A stretch of 33,110 nucleotides of DNA from Pseudoalteromonas sp. XI10 (GTDB taxonomy: Bacteria; Pseudomonadota; Gammaproteobacteria; Enterobacterales; Alteromonadaceae), in assembly GCF_001469895.1 (NCBI RefSeq), contig NZ_LOPY01000063.1, positions 1-33,110 on the forward strand, read 5' to 3'. The notes under the pieces were generated by a model. The model made no database searches, was not told the origin of the DNA, and saw only the letters and a program-made list of their open reading frames with translations. Positions 7,231-16,200 of this stretch are shown here, one piece after another (positions within the stretch are counted from its first letter, which is position 1; each line of letters opens with the position of its first letter). A program made the translations under genes and the position numbers.

Positions 7231-8129
7231 TAGAAATAGCCCTCACGTTTTTTCTTTTCCATTGAACCAGCAGAGTCGTGATCAATCACGCGGCCTTCAC
7301 GCTCAGAAGAGGTTGAAAGCAGCATCTCTTCAATAATTTCAGTTAAGGTACCTGCATTTGATTCCACAGCACCTGTTAGTGGGTAACAACCAAGGGTACG
7401 GAAACGGACAGATTTCATTTGTGGTACTTCACCTTCTTCTAATGGCATACGCTCGTCATCAACCATGATTAGCGTGCCGTTACGCTCAACGACTGGGCGT
7501 TCTTTAGCAAGGTAAAGTGGAACCATTTCAATGTTTTCTTGGTAGATATACTGCCAAATATCAAGTTCAGTCCAGTTAGATAACGGGAATACACGAATGC
7601 TTTCACCTGGGTTAACTTGGCTGTTGTACGTATTCCAAAGCTCTGGACGTTGATTTTTTGGATCCCATCTGTGGTGTTTGTCACGGAATGAGTAAACACG
7701 CTCTTTAGCACGTGATTTCTCTTCGTCACGGCGTGCCCCACCAAACGCAGCATCAAAGCCGTATTTATCTAACGCTTGCTTTAAGCCTTGCGTTTTCATG
7801 ATGTCGGTGTGCTTTGCAGAGCCGTGTACAAATGGATTGATATCAATCTCTAACCCTTCAGGATTTTTGTGGACGATTAAATCAAAGCCATACTCTTTAG
7901 CTAGGCGGTCACGAAACTCGATCATTTCCTTAAACTTCCAGTTGGTATCAACGTGTAAAAGTGGAAATGGGATCTTTGCTGGATAAAACGCTTTACGCGC
8001 TAAGTGTAATAACACTGATGAATCTTTACCAATTGAGTAAAGCATCACCGGGTTTTCAAACTCAGCAGCAACTTCGCGCATGATTTTGATACTTTCAGCT
8101 TCTAATTGCTGAAGGTGTGTTAAAGCCAT
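7230..8129 (-). CDS. cysD: Sulfate adenylyltransferase subunit 2 (CysD)
   Basis: CysD is the catalytic subunit of ATP sulfurylase and joins sulfate to the AMP part of ATP. It belongs to the PP-loop (adenine nucleotide alpha hydrolase) family: the pyrophosphate-binding SIGKDSS lies at residues 32-38, LLHVDTNWKF at about 57-66, and the basic stretch GGARRDEEKSRAKER at 130-144. The C-terminus EGYF is typical of the family. At 299 residues it is full length. It starts 35 bases after the cysG stop and its own stop codon shares a base with the cysN start. Confidence 0.96.
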   Translation of the reverse strand: MALTHLQQLEAESIKIMREVAAEFENPVMLYSIGKDSSVLLHLARKAFYPAKIPFPLLHVDTNWKFKEMIEFRDRLAKEYGFDLIVHKNPEGLEIDINPFVHGSAKHTDIMKTQGLKQALDKYGFDAAFGGARRDEEKSRAKERVYSFRDKHHRWDPKNQRPELWNTYNSQVNPGESIRVFPLSNWTELDIWQYIYQENIEMVPLYLAKERPVVERNGTLIMVDDERMPLEEGEVPQMKSVRFRTLGCYPLTGAVESNAGTLTEIIEEMLLSTSSEREGRVIDHDSAGSMEKKKREGYF

Positions 8130-8164
8130 TGTTAGTCGTCCTACTAAAATGATTAAAAGTTAAA

Positions 8165-9586
8165 TTAAGCTACGCCAGTAATTGGCTGGGCAAAGCTGCT
8201 GGTTTGTTCTGTTTGACCAAACCATGCAAGCTGATGATGCAATGATGCAACTTCGCCAATAATTAATAAGGCGGGTGAAATAATGCTATGACGCGAAATT
8301 AAGTCGGCTAGCTCACCTAATTGCCCTGTAACCACACGTTGTTCTTTACGTGTGCCGTTTTCGATAATGGCAACGGGGGTATCTGCACCGCGGCCATGTT
8401 TTAATAGTTGTGCTTGAATATGCGGTGATTTAATCACTCCCATATAAATCGCTAAGGTCTGATTTGGCTTGGCAAGTGACTGCCAATCTAATTCTTGACC
8501 ATCTTTTTTACAGTGACCCGTTACAAACTGAATGGCTTGAGCGTGATCTCTGTGAGTAAGAGGAATACCAGCATAAGCACTACAACCTGCAGCAGCAGTA
8601 ATACCCGGTACGATTTGGTAACGGACTTTGTTAGCAGCTAGCACTTGTACTTCTTCACCACCGCGACCATAAATAAACGGGTCGCCACCTTTAATACGGC
8701 AAACTTTTTTGCCTTGCTTGGCAAAATCGACCAACATCTGATTGGTATCTTCTTGCGCCACACTGTGATCGCCTAACCTTTTACCTACGCAAACTAGGTC
8801 GGCATCACGGCGAACTAAATCCATAATTTCATCAGAAACTAAGTAGTCATATACAACTACATCGGCTTGTTGCATTAACTGCAGTGCTTTTAAGGTTAAT
8901 AGCTCTGGGTCACCTGGGCCTGCACCTACAACATACACTTCGCCTTCAGGTTCTGGCTTTGCATCTAACAATTGCTCTAACTGCGCTGTGGCAGCGTCGG
9001 TATTACCCGTTTGGACTTTGCTTACAACTGATGAATCAAATACGCCTTCCCAAAACTGGCGGCGGTCAGCAAAGTGTTTAAAGCGTTGTTTTACTTTGTC
9101 ACGAAAGCTACCAACTAACGTTGCAAGTGGACCAATATGCTGTGGAATAAGCGTTTCGAGTTTTTCGCGTAAACGACGTGCTAATACTGGCGCTGTGCCT
9201 GCGCTTGAAATTGCAATTGTGATTGGATCACGGTCAACAATTGATGGAAAAATAAAGCTGCACTTAGGTTGATCATCCACCACGTTAACGAAAATATTGC
9301 GCGCATTAGCAAGTTCGAACACATCTTTGTTAACGCTGTCTATATCAGTTGCAGCGATTACCAGCATTTGCTGATCTAAATACTGTTCTTTGAAAAAGTC
9401 GTTAATGAGTGTTACATCACCTTTCTCAGCAAGTTCTCGAAGTTCATCACAAAATTCAGGGGCGACTAGCGTCACATGAGCACGCGCTTTTAAAAACGCA
9501 CGGCATTTGCGTAATGCGACATCTCCACCGCCGACTACCAGCACAGGTTTGTCGTCTAATTTGGTAAAGATTGGTAAATATTGCAC
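8165..9586 (-). CDS. cysG: Siroheme synthase CysG (trifunctional)
   Basis: CysG makes siroheme from uroporphyrinogen III: the N-terminal half (about 1-210) is the precorrin-2 dehydrogenase/ferrochelatase and the C-terminal half (about 215-460) is the S-adenosylmethionine-dependent uroporphyrinogen methyltransferase. Visible marks are the NAD-binding GGGDVALRK (19-27), D104 in NVVDD and S128 in SSAG, matching key positions of Salmonella CysG, and the SUMT motif VGAGPGDPELLTLKAL. I chose a GTG start at 9586 (VQYLPIF), preceded by GGGGTGAG, because homologues begin at this point; the longer frame from 9634 adds 16 unrelated residues. As first gene of the cys operon it supplies the cofactor for sulfite reductase. 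Confidence 0.95.
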   Translation of the reverse strand: MQYLPIFTKLDDKPVLVVGGGDVALRKCRAFLKARAHVTLVAPEFCDELRELAEKGDVTLINDFFKEQYLDQQMLVIAATDIDSVNKDVFELANARNIFVNVVDDQPKCSFIFPSIVDRDPITIAISSAGTAPVLARRLREKLETLIPQHIGPLATLVGSFRDKVKQRFKHFADRRQFWEGVFDSSVVSKVQTGNTDAATAQLEQLLDAKPEPEGEVYVVGAGPGDPELLTLKALQLMQQADVVVYDYLVSDEIMDLVRRDADLVCVGKRLGDHSVAQEDTNQMLVDFAKQGKKVCRIKGGDPFIYGRGGEEVQVLAANKVRYQIVPGITAAAGCSAYAGIPLTHRDHAQAIQFVTGHCKKDGQELDWQSLAKPNQTLAIYMGVIKSPHIQAQLLKHGRGADTPVAIIENGTRKEQRVVTGQLGELADLISRHSIISPALLIIGEVASLHHQLAWFGQTEQTSSFAQPITGVA

Positions 9587-9638
9587 TTTGTTCTCACCCC
9601 TAAAACACATCAAGAAACTGCTTATTGCAGGCAAGCAG

Positions 9639-9701
9639 AATATAGTGCTCTAAAAAAAGTAAAAAATAATTAAAACCAAGTTTATATAACTAAAAGTTAT
9701 A
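9639..9701 (-). promoter_or_regulatory. Candidate cysG promoter and LysR-type (CysB?) operator
   Basis: A perfect inverted repeat, TATAACT-AAA-AGTTATA, lies at 9685-9701 and contains the T-N11-A pattern of LysR-family operators (TAAC...GTTA). About 40 bases nearer cysG, on the minus strand, is TATATT (9639-9644), a plausible -10 box without a good -35, as expected for an activator-dependent promoter. CysB is the LysR-type activator of cys operons in gammaproteobacteria, so it is the obvious candidate. The regulator's identity is inferred. Confidence 0.5.
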
Positions 9702-9857
9702 CCAGGTGGTTTGTTTTGGCTTAAGACTTAGTTAACAAGGGATTGCGGCGAGTTACAAGTAAATAAGCAGCCTTATGGTGATTAGTTATGATTTATAGCC
9801 GAATGATAAAAATTTGCTACTATAGGTCACTAATATGGCAACACAAATATAAGAGCT

Positions 9858-10601
9858 ATGACTAAAATGCAAACAAGCGCTGCCCAAGCGGTGGCACTGA
9901 TGGACTTAACAACTCTGAATGACAGCGACACAACAGAAACCATTAATAACTTGGTTGCCAGTATTGAGCCTAAGTTAGGCATTCCCGCAGCGGTCTGTGT
10001 GTATAGCCAGTTTGTAAGCGACGCAAAGCTTGCTCTCGCTGAGCGCGAACTTCAGCAAGTCAAAGTGGCGACAGTCACTAACTTTCCTAGTGGGGATGAG
10101 CCGCTAGAGCAAGTGTTAAATGAAACTTTATTTGCCATTGAGCGCGGCGCTGATGAAATTGATTTAGTGATCCCCTACAAAGCGCTTATTGGTGGTGATG
10201 AGCGCAAAGTTTTAGAGTATGTCAAAGCGTCAAAAGAGGCATGTGGTACTCAAGCGCAGCTTAAAGTCATTATCGAAAGTGGCGAATTAAGCGATGACCT
10301 CATTGCGACAGCAACAAAGCTGGCAATTGATGGCGGCGCTGACTTTGTTAAAACCAGTACAGGTAAAGTGGCTGTTAATGCAACGCTAGCTGCAACAGGC
10401 ATCATGTTGAACAGCATAAAAGCGAGTGGCAAAAAGGTTGGTTTTAAGGCGGCAGGCGGGGTCAGAACAGTCACCGATGCTGCTGAGTATTTAGCCCTAG
10501 CTGAGTCAATTATGGGTGAAGCGTATTTACAACCTGAGCTATTTCGTTTTGGCGCTTCTGGGTTATTAAAAGATGTGTATGCAACATTAAATGAATCGTG
10601 A
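9858..10601 (+). CDS. deoC: Deoxyribose-phosphate aldolase DeoC
   Basis: DeoC cleaves 2-deoxy-D-ribose 5-phosphate to glyceraldehyde 3-phosphate and acetaldehyde, letting the cell use deoxynucleosides as carbon source. It is a cytoplasmic class I aldolase with a TIM barrel. The Schiff-base lysine is K165 in DFVKTSTGK; the second active-site lysine is K197 in GFKAAGGVRT; D102 in EIDLVIPY is the partner acid. Length (247) is typical of the E. coli-like class. The ATG at 9858 follows a weak AAGAG. The usual partners deoA, deoB and deoD are not beside it; instead its 3' end overlaps an unrecognised gene by 11 bases. Confidence 0.95.
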   Translation: MTKMQTSAAQAVALMDLTTLNDSDTTETINNLVASIEPKLGIPAAVCVYSQFVSDAKLALAERELQQVKVATVTNFPSGDEPLEQVLNETLFAIERGADEIDLVIPYKALIGGDERKVLEYVKASKEACGTQAQLKVIIESGELSDDLIATATKLAIDGGADFVKTSTGKVAVNATLAATGIMLNSIKASGKKVGFKAAGGVRTVTDAAEYLALAESIMGEAYLQPELFRFGASGLLKDVYATLNES

Positions 10602-11091
10602 AAGTGAACAAGAGAAAATAGCGCTGGAGCATGGCGCTGCAAAGTTGTTTTTGCGCTGTTACGAAAAGCAGTTTGGCGTAAGTATGCGTAATATTTGGCA
10701 TAACACGCCGAGCAAACCAGACGTGAGTTGTTATAAAGGTGATGAACGGCTTGATATTGAAGTCGCACATTTATATGCCAGCGAAACAGAAGCAATGGCG
10801 GTGCTAGGTAGGCCGCTGTCTATCTCAATGCAACGAGATCTCGCTGAAATGGCTTTAGCACCGAGTAACGAGCGTCTGCACTGTGCTTTGCATCGCTTGC
10901 TGGCACAAAAAGCTAAGAAACACTACGAGTCTACTCAGCCTTGGTTATTAATTCGAAATGCCAGTACTATATGGCATCTTGATGATTTTAAGTCAGTACT
11001 TACTCACCTTGATGTGCCTAAGCACCATCCATTTCAACAAATTTGGTTGTTATGTGATTTTTATCGTGGTGAGTTATTACAAATTTTATAA
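10591..11091 (+). CDS. Unknown protein, 166 aa, overlapping deoC
   Basis: I do not recognise this family. The reading frame begins 11 bases before the end of deoC and has no clear ribosome binding site, so it is probably translated by coupling to deoC. The product is soluble with no signal peptide or membrane helix. The N-terminal third (EHGAAKLFLRCYEKQFG, then W36, then KPDVSCYKGDERLDIEVAHLY) resembles the start of a restriction-endonuclease-like fold: an alpha helix, P43-D44, then E57 in an IEVA strand; the usual lysine two residues later is alanine. That assignment is only a suggestion from pattern. The C-terminus (FQQIWLLCDFYRGELLQIL) has the look of a beta strand and helix. The gene is intact and of the same composition as its neighbours. 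Confidence 0.75.
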   Translation: MNRESEQEKIALEHGAAKLFLRCYEKQFGVSMRNIWHNTPSKPDVSCYKGDERLDIEVAHLYASETEAMAVLGRPLSISMQRDLAEMALAPSNERLHCALHRLLAQKAKKHYESTQPWLLIRNASTIWHLDDFKSVLTHLDVPKHHPFQQIWLLCDFYRGELLQIL

Positions 11092-11109
11092 TGGAATGAG
11101 ATAACAACA

Positions 11110-11958
11110 ATGAAATTTAAACGTTCAGGGACGCAAACACTTCTATCGAGTGTTTTTCCAAGTTTAGCATTAGCAGGTTTAGTGGCTGTATCGCTCACTG
11201 CGTGTACTAACCCAAGTACACCAGCAGGTGAAGAGGGTTACGTATTTGAAAAGCCGCGCGTGTTTGGCGAAGGCGGCTATCAAGGCACTATGATTGGCCC
11301 AGCTAACTACGGCATGTCACTTTGGCGTAATCAGGTGATTAATATTGATATGCGCCCGAATACGTATACTGAAGCATTTAAAATCTTAGCTAACGATGAC
11401 TTAAACATTAGTTTTGATTTTCATGCGGTCATTTCAATAGAAAGCGGCTCTGTCAGAGCGGTGGTTGAGCAATACGGTGGTGAAGATTGGTATCCGCGAT
11501 TTGTTCGTGAAACATTTAGAACTTATGTGCGTGATATAGTGCAGCAATACGATAGTGGTGTGTTAAAAACTAATCGCGAGAAAATAGCTGCAGAAGTAAC
11601 AGCCCGGTTAAAAGCGTATTTAGAACCAACGCCATTTAAGCTCGCCAATGTCGTAGTGGGAAATATTAACTATCCGGCTATTGTTGCTAATGCTGTTGAG
11701 AAAAAGTTGGCTGCACAACAATTACTGTCTGAAAAAGAAACGCAAAAAGAAATTGCACGAAAAGATGCTGAGATACGTGTAGAAGAAGCGAAAGGTATTG
11801 CACAGGCGCAAAAAATTATTAATGCCACTTTGACGCCAAATTATCTACAACATGAAGCTATTAATGCGCAGTTAAAGATGGCTGAGTCACCTAACCATAC
11901 AACAGTTTATATTCCTGTTGGTAATAATGGTGTACCACTGGTGAAAGGTACAAACTAA
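11110..11958 (+). CDS. SPFH/prohibitin-domain lipoprotein
   Basis: The 282-residue product starts with a basic segment and a hydrophobic stretch ending in the lipobox LTAC, so C32 should be lipidated; position +2 is threonine, which predicts outer-membrane sorting. The rest (about 60-240) reads as an SPFH (band 7) domain: ITFDF-like strands (LNISFDFHAVISIESG), FRTYVRDIVQQY, and a long charged helix with KEIARKDAEIRVEEAKGIAQAQKI typical of the SPFH coiled region. SPFH proteins oligomerise into membrane-associated rings; a periplasm-facing lipoprotein form is less usual than the inner-membrane anchored HflK/C or YbbK types. It follows the unknown gene by 18 bases and likely shares its transcript. 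Specific function is unknown. Confidence 0.8.
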   Translation: MKFKRSGTQTLLSSVFPSLALAGLVAVSLTACTNPSTPAGEEGYVFEKPRVFGEGGYQGTMIGPANYGMSLWRNQVINIDMRPNTYTEAFKILANDDLNISFDFHAVISIESGSVRAVVEQYGGEDWYPRFVRETFRTYVRDIVQQYDSGVLKTNREKIAAEVTARLKAYLEPTPFKLANVVVGNINYPAIVANAVEKKLAAQQLLSEKETQKEIARKDAEIRVEEAKGIAQAQKIINATLTPNYLQHEAINAQLKMAESPNHTTVYIPVGNNGVPLVKGTN

Positions 11959-11965
11959 GGTTTTA

Positions 11966-11991
11966 AACAGCCAGTGCGGGCACTGGCTGTT
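11966..11991. terminator. Terminator between convergent genes
   Basis: An 11-bp stem (AACAGCCAGTG and its complement) closes on a 4-base loop between the SPFH lipoprotein stop and the end of the minus-strand CsgG-like gene. The T tracts on either side are short, so it may serve both strands with moderate strength. Confidence 0.65.
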
Positions 11992-11998
11992 AGTTTGC

Positions 11999-13132
11999 TT
12001 AGTTAAATTTAAACATACTGCCAAAGCTTTCTAAACTTGATTTGTTCGTTTTGGCAATACACCCTGAATCATCAAGAGACTTCTTAGTTGTCTCATCAGC
12101 AAGGCCTGTCACTTTCAGCTGTTTTTCTTGCTGATACTCAGTGAGCGCAATCACCGTTGCTTCATCGTACTCTACGTCTTCTATTTCATATTCTTCGTAG
12201 TGAGGCTGCCTTTTCAAATAACCCAAACAAACCAAGTTTAGTCGTGACATCGCTAAGTCTGTTTTTTCGTAGTAAGGCATTCTGTGAGTAGGAACACTAA
12301 CCGATGCAACTGGCTTTTTAGCAGGAGCTGCAGCAGCGGTTACTTTTAGTGGTGCAGGGGCTGTATGGCCTGCTGCAATGGTGTTATCGCTATTATAGCG
12401 ATAATAAGTTGTTGGCACTTTTGATTCTAAAAACTCAACGGCTTTTACGATCACTTCGCGCAGTGCTTTTTCTTTTGGTGTGTTTGACCAGCTACTTAAG
12501 TTACCACCAACGAGTGCGCCACCAAAATTGGTTGCTGCTGATGTAAAGTCAAAATCTTTACTGCCACCCTCAACACTGGTAGCTGCGAGAATACGAGAAG
12601 TACGCGTGTCGATTAAGCGTAAATCTATTGCCATGTGAGAACTTGAAAAACCCGCCGATACCGAGCTAAATACATCGCCGATAAAGCCACCACTGCCGAC
12701 ACGAGTGCCTGAGTTGTCATCATCAAACTCTGTGACTGCAGCAACCACAACAATTTCGGCTCCCTCTATTTCACCATACGCAGCTCCTGATGCTGCACTC
12801 ACACGGCCTGACACAGCAAGGTCTTGTTCTGATAATACGGCATCAAGTGCTTGTCGCTCTAAAACAATAAAGCGATTGGTGCTAACTAATGCCGTTGTGA
12901 GTTGATCGGCCATTCCTTCACCAATTTCTTTACGCCACCAACGTGAATCGTTTGATTTATCAGTAAAGCGGGCAACAGCGATCCGAGCTTTAGGTCCATT
13001 GTATTGCTGCTGTGCAACTTCGTTTATATCAGGGCTGTTGTTATTGCTGGTGGTTGTCGAAGTACTCTGGCATGCAGTCAGTGCTGCAGCAAGTAACGTA
13101 ATCGAAATTGCTTTGTGTGTTTTGGTGAGCAT
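11999..13132 (-). CDS. CsgG-family lipoprotein with C-terminal peptidoglycan-binding-like domain
   Basis: The 377-residue product has a lipoprotein signal (lipobox LTAC, C21; +2 is glutamine, predicting the outer membrane). Residues about 45-250 match the CsgG/HfaB family: ARIAVARFTDKSN, then GMADQLTTALVSTNRFIVLERQ and the YGEIEGAEIVVVAAVTEF segment. CsgG forms the outer-membrane pore for curli subunits, but many paralogues have other, unknown roles. After a linker rich in alanine and proline (about 255-280), residues about 300-360 contain EATVIALTEYQQEKQLKVTG, which looks like a peptidoglycan-binding_1-type fold. No csgE, csgF or curlin genes are nearby. It lies 125 bases downstream of the hybrid sensor on the same strand. 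A good ribosome binding site (AAGGAAA) supports the start. Confidence 0.82.
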   Translation of the reverse strand: MLTKTHKAISITLLAAALTACQSTSTTTSNNNSPDINEVAQQQYNGPKARIAVARFTDKSNDSRWWRKEIGEGMADQLTTALVSTNRFIVLERQALDAVLSEQDLAVSGRVSAASGAAYGEIEGAEIVVVAAVTEFDDDNSGTRVGSGGFIGDVFSSVSAGFSSSHMAIDLRLIDTRTSRILAATSVEGGSKDFDFTSAATNFGGALVGGNLSSWSNTPKEKALREVIVKAVEFLESKVPTTYYRYNSDNTIAAGHTAPAPLKVTAAAAPAKKPVASVSVPTHRMPYYEKTDLAMSRLNLVCLGYLKRQPHYEEYEIEDVEYDEATVIALTEYQQEKQLKVTGLADETTKKSLDDSGCIAKTNKSSLESFGSMFKFN

Positions 13133-13257
13133 ATGACTTTCCTTAACTTATATCTCATGCAGTAAATAACGCCGCACTATGGGCTTTGTTGTTATTGACG
13201 TTTGTATGGATAAGCTATAAAAATCAGTGTTTTATTAATAGCACTCAGGCGAAAACT

Positions 13258-16200
13258 TTATTCACTGACGCGAAATTCGGCATGTTTTTGATATTTTTCT
13301 CGATACTGTTTTGGTGATAAACCAACATAGCTCTTAAAGCTTCGTGCAAAATAGCTTTGTGAACTAAAACCTGCTTGCTCTGCGACTTGACCAATTGCTA
13401 ACGCGCTATCGATTAGCTGTTTTTTTGCAAACTCTAAGCGAGTATTACGCAAATAATCAGAAGGCGTTTGTGAGTACAAGGCTTTCATTTTTAATTGCAG
13501 AGCTCGAGAGCTTAAACATAACGCAGAGGCTAGCTGCTCAACCGAGAAGCTTTCATCTTGGTAGTGTGCTTGTACTGTCTGCTTAAGCTTTTCAGTGAAG
13601 GAATAATCTTTATTTTGTACTGTTACAGCGGCTGTATCACTATTCAAAGGAGCTGCCAGTTGTGCTGTTAGGTGCTGGTTTAAAATTTGTCTCAGGTTAA
13701 GCAATCCTTTTACTCTGCTTACTAGTAGAGTCGGTTCAAAAGGTTTACTCAAAAAATCATCAGCTAATAAATCCAGCCCTTTTAAGCGGCTGTGGGTATC
13801 TGCTTTAGCTGAAAGTAATAATACCGGAATGTGGCTGGTGGCCGGGTTTGCTCGAAGAGCTGCTAATAATTGATAGCCATCCATATTCGGCATCATCACA
13901 TCACTGATAATGAGGTCAGGCAGGTCTGACTGACAAAGGTCGAGAGCTTGCTGGCCATCAGCAGCACAGATACAGTTAAACTCGTTATTAAATAAAGAAA
14001 GGAGTAGCTCTGCCATTTCCTCATTATCTTCAACAATTAGCAATGTCTGTTGTGAGGTAAGAACTTGCGTAGCACTATTAATGTGCTTATCAGCACTTTC
14101 AACCACAGGTAATGACACAGTAAAGCAGCTACCTTCAGCGATATTACTGCTTACACTGATAGAGCCACCATACTTTTCAACGAGTTGTTTTACTAAGCTC
14201 AGGCCAATACCACTTCCTGGTTCTGATGACGCTAAGCGAGTAAAGCGCTGAAAAATTGACTGCTGATGCTCACTGGCAATACCCACACCGGTATCAGTAA
14301 TTTTAAACTGTAACGCTTGTTGCACTTCACTAAGGTGAATATCGACAGTGCCACCTGAAGGGGTGTACTTAAGTGCATTGCTTATCAGGTTACTGAAAAT
14401 CGAGTGAGCATGTTCAGGAGCAAGGTTAATCTTAAGTGCTGTAGTGGTGGTGTCAGTGAAGCTAAATTGCAGCTGTTTTTGCTCATACAGAGGCCTGAAA
14501 TCCGCCACTAAATCTGTTAAAAATGGTGTAATAGCATAAGGGCTGACAGTGTAAATTGCCGTGCTTGGGCGTTGACTCAATTGTAAAAGTTGATTGATGA
14601 GCTCAAGTAAGCGCTGGCCGTTACGTTTGATACTCGCTAGTTGCGATTGAGCTTGAGAGTCTGCATTGCTTCGCTGTAACTGACTGATCGGAGCGAGTAT
14701 TAAGCTAAGTGGTGTTTTGAGTTCGTGGCTAATGTTATCTAAAAATTGATCTTTTAATTTGTTTAACTCAATTTCGGTTTGCTTCTCTTGCTCTGCTAGT
14801 TTGCGCTTGTACAAGGCATTTAACACAAGCCAAATCAGTGCTAAAGCAAACGTAAAGTAAATGCCGTAGGCTAATTTAGTTTGCCACCAAGGAGGCACAA
14901 CAGTAAGCGCTAATAGCCGTGTACTGTCACTCCATTGGCCATATTGATCTTTTGCTTTTAGCAATAACTGGTAGTTACCAGCAGGCAATTGCGGATAGTT
15001 AATTTGCCTAAGGGATGCATCGGTATATAAAAATTGCTCATCAAAGCCAGCTAGCTTGTAGCCATATTGATAATGTTTTGGAGTCGCACCATTTTTTAAT
15101 GCACTAAATTTAAAGCCGATAACCCCCGCTGATTTTGAAAACGAGAATGTCTGAGTTGCACTAGCAAGCGTATTGGTTTGCTTATCAAAATGATTACTTT
15201 TAATTGCTCGGTTATTAAGTAATAACTCAGTTAACACTGGAGTAGGGGGGGGGTGCGATAAGGTTAGTTGCTCAGGGTAAAAATGATTGTAGCCATTAAT
15301 ACCCCCAAAAAATAATTCGCCATCGTCAGCTTGAAAGCTCGCGCCCAGTATAAATGACTGGTGTTGAATACCATCTTCAGGCAAAAACTGCTGCATTTGC
15401 TGTGTGCTGGGGTTATAGCGAGTGAGTCCGCCATTGGTTGCAAGCCAAAGCATGCCTTGTTTATCGGCAAGAATGTCAAAAATGTTGTCGTTAGCTAATC
15501 CTTGCTGCTCAGTTATGTGCTTCACCTCGAGGGTATGTTTATTGACCTCATTCAAGCCTTGCATAGTGCCAGCCCAAATGCTGTCTTCACTGAGTAATAA
15601 AGAGGTAACCATATTGTGGCTAAGCCCTGTCTCGTTTGAACTTTGCTCATCTAATAAACTAAATTGCTCTGTTGAGATATCGAGTTTATTGAGCCCTGCT
15701 CGGGTACCAATCCATAGTGCGTGCTCTTCATTATCATAAGCCAAAGTAAATACGGTGTTATTGGCAAGGCTATTTTGCGCATCATTGTGCTGATAGTGAG
15801 TCACCTTGGCAGAGGTTGGTTCAAAGCGGGTTAAGCCTTGGTTACTACCTAGCCAAAGTGCACCTGTTTTGTCGCTGGTAATTGCGTAAACACGATCACT
15901 GGCTAGCTGGTGGCTTTGCATGGTGAAAGTTGTAAACTCATCAAGGCTGTCTTGATACATAATTAAACCGCCACCGTAAGTACCAATCCATAATTGCTGG
16001 TTAGCATCTTCGTGTAGGGCAAATATATTGTTATTAGGTAGGGCATTTTTAAAGTGCTGATAACCAGACGTTGTTTTGCGGTTGAGTCCATCACGGGTGC
16101 CAACCCATACCTCACCATTGGCTCTCTTAACTATTGAACGAACAAAGTTATGACTTAACGAATTTGCTTGAGAGGTTTTCAATTGATGAGAGAACTGTTG

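Noticed and set aside
10250..10795. 181-residue minus-strand frame over the deoC 3' end
   Set aside because: It overlaps two plus-strand genes, one of which (deoC) is certain; no supporting signals.
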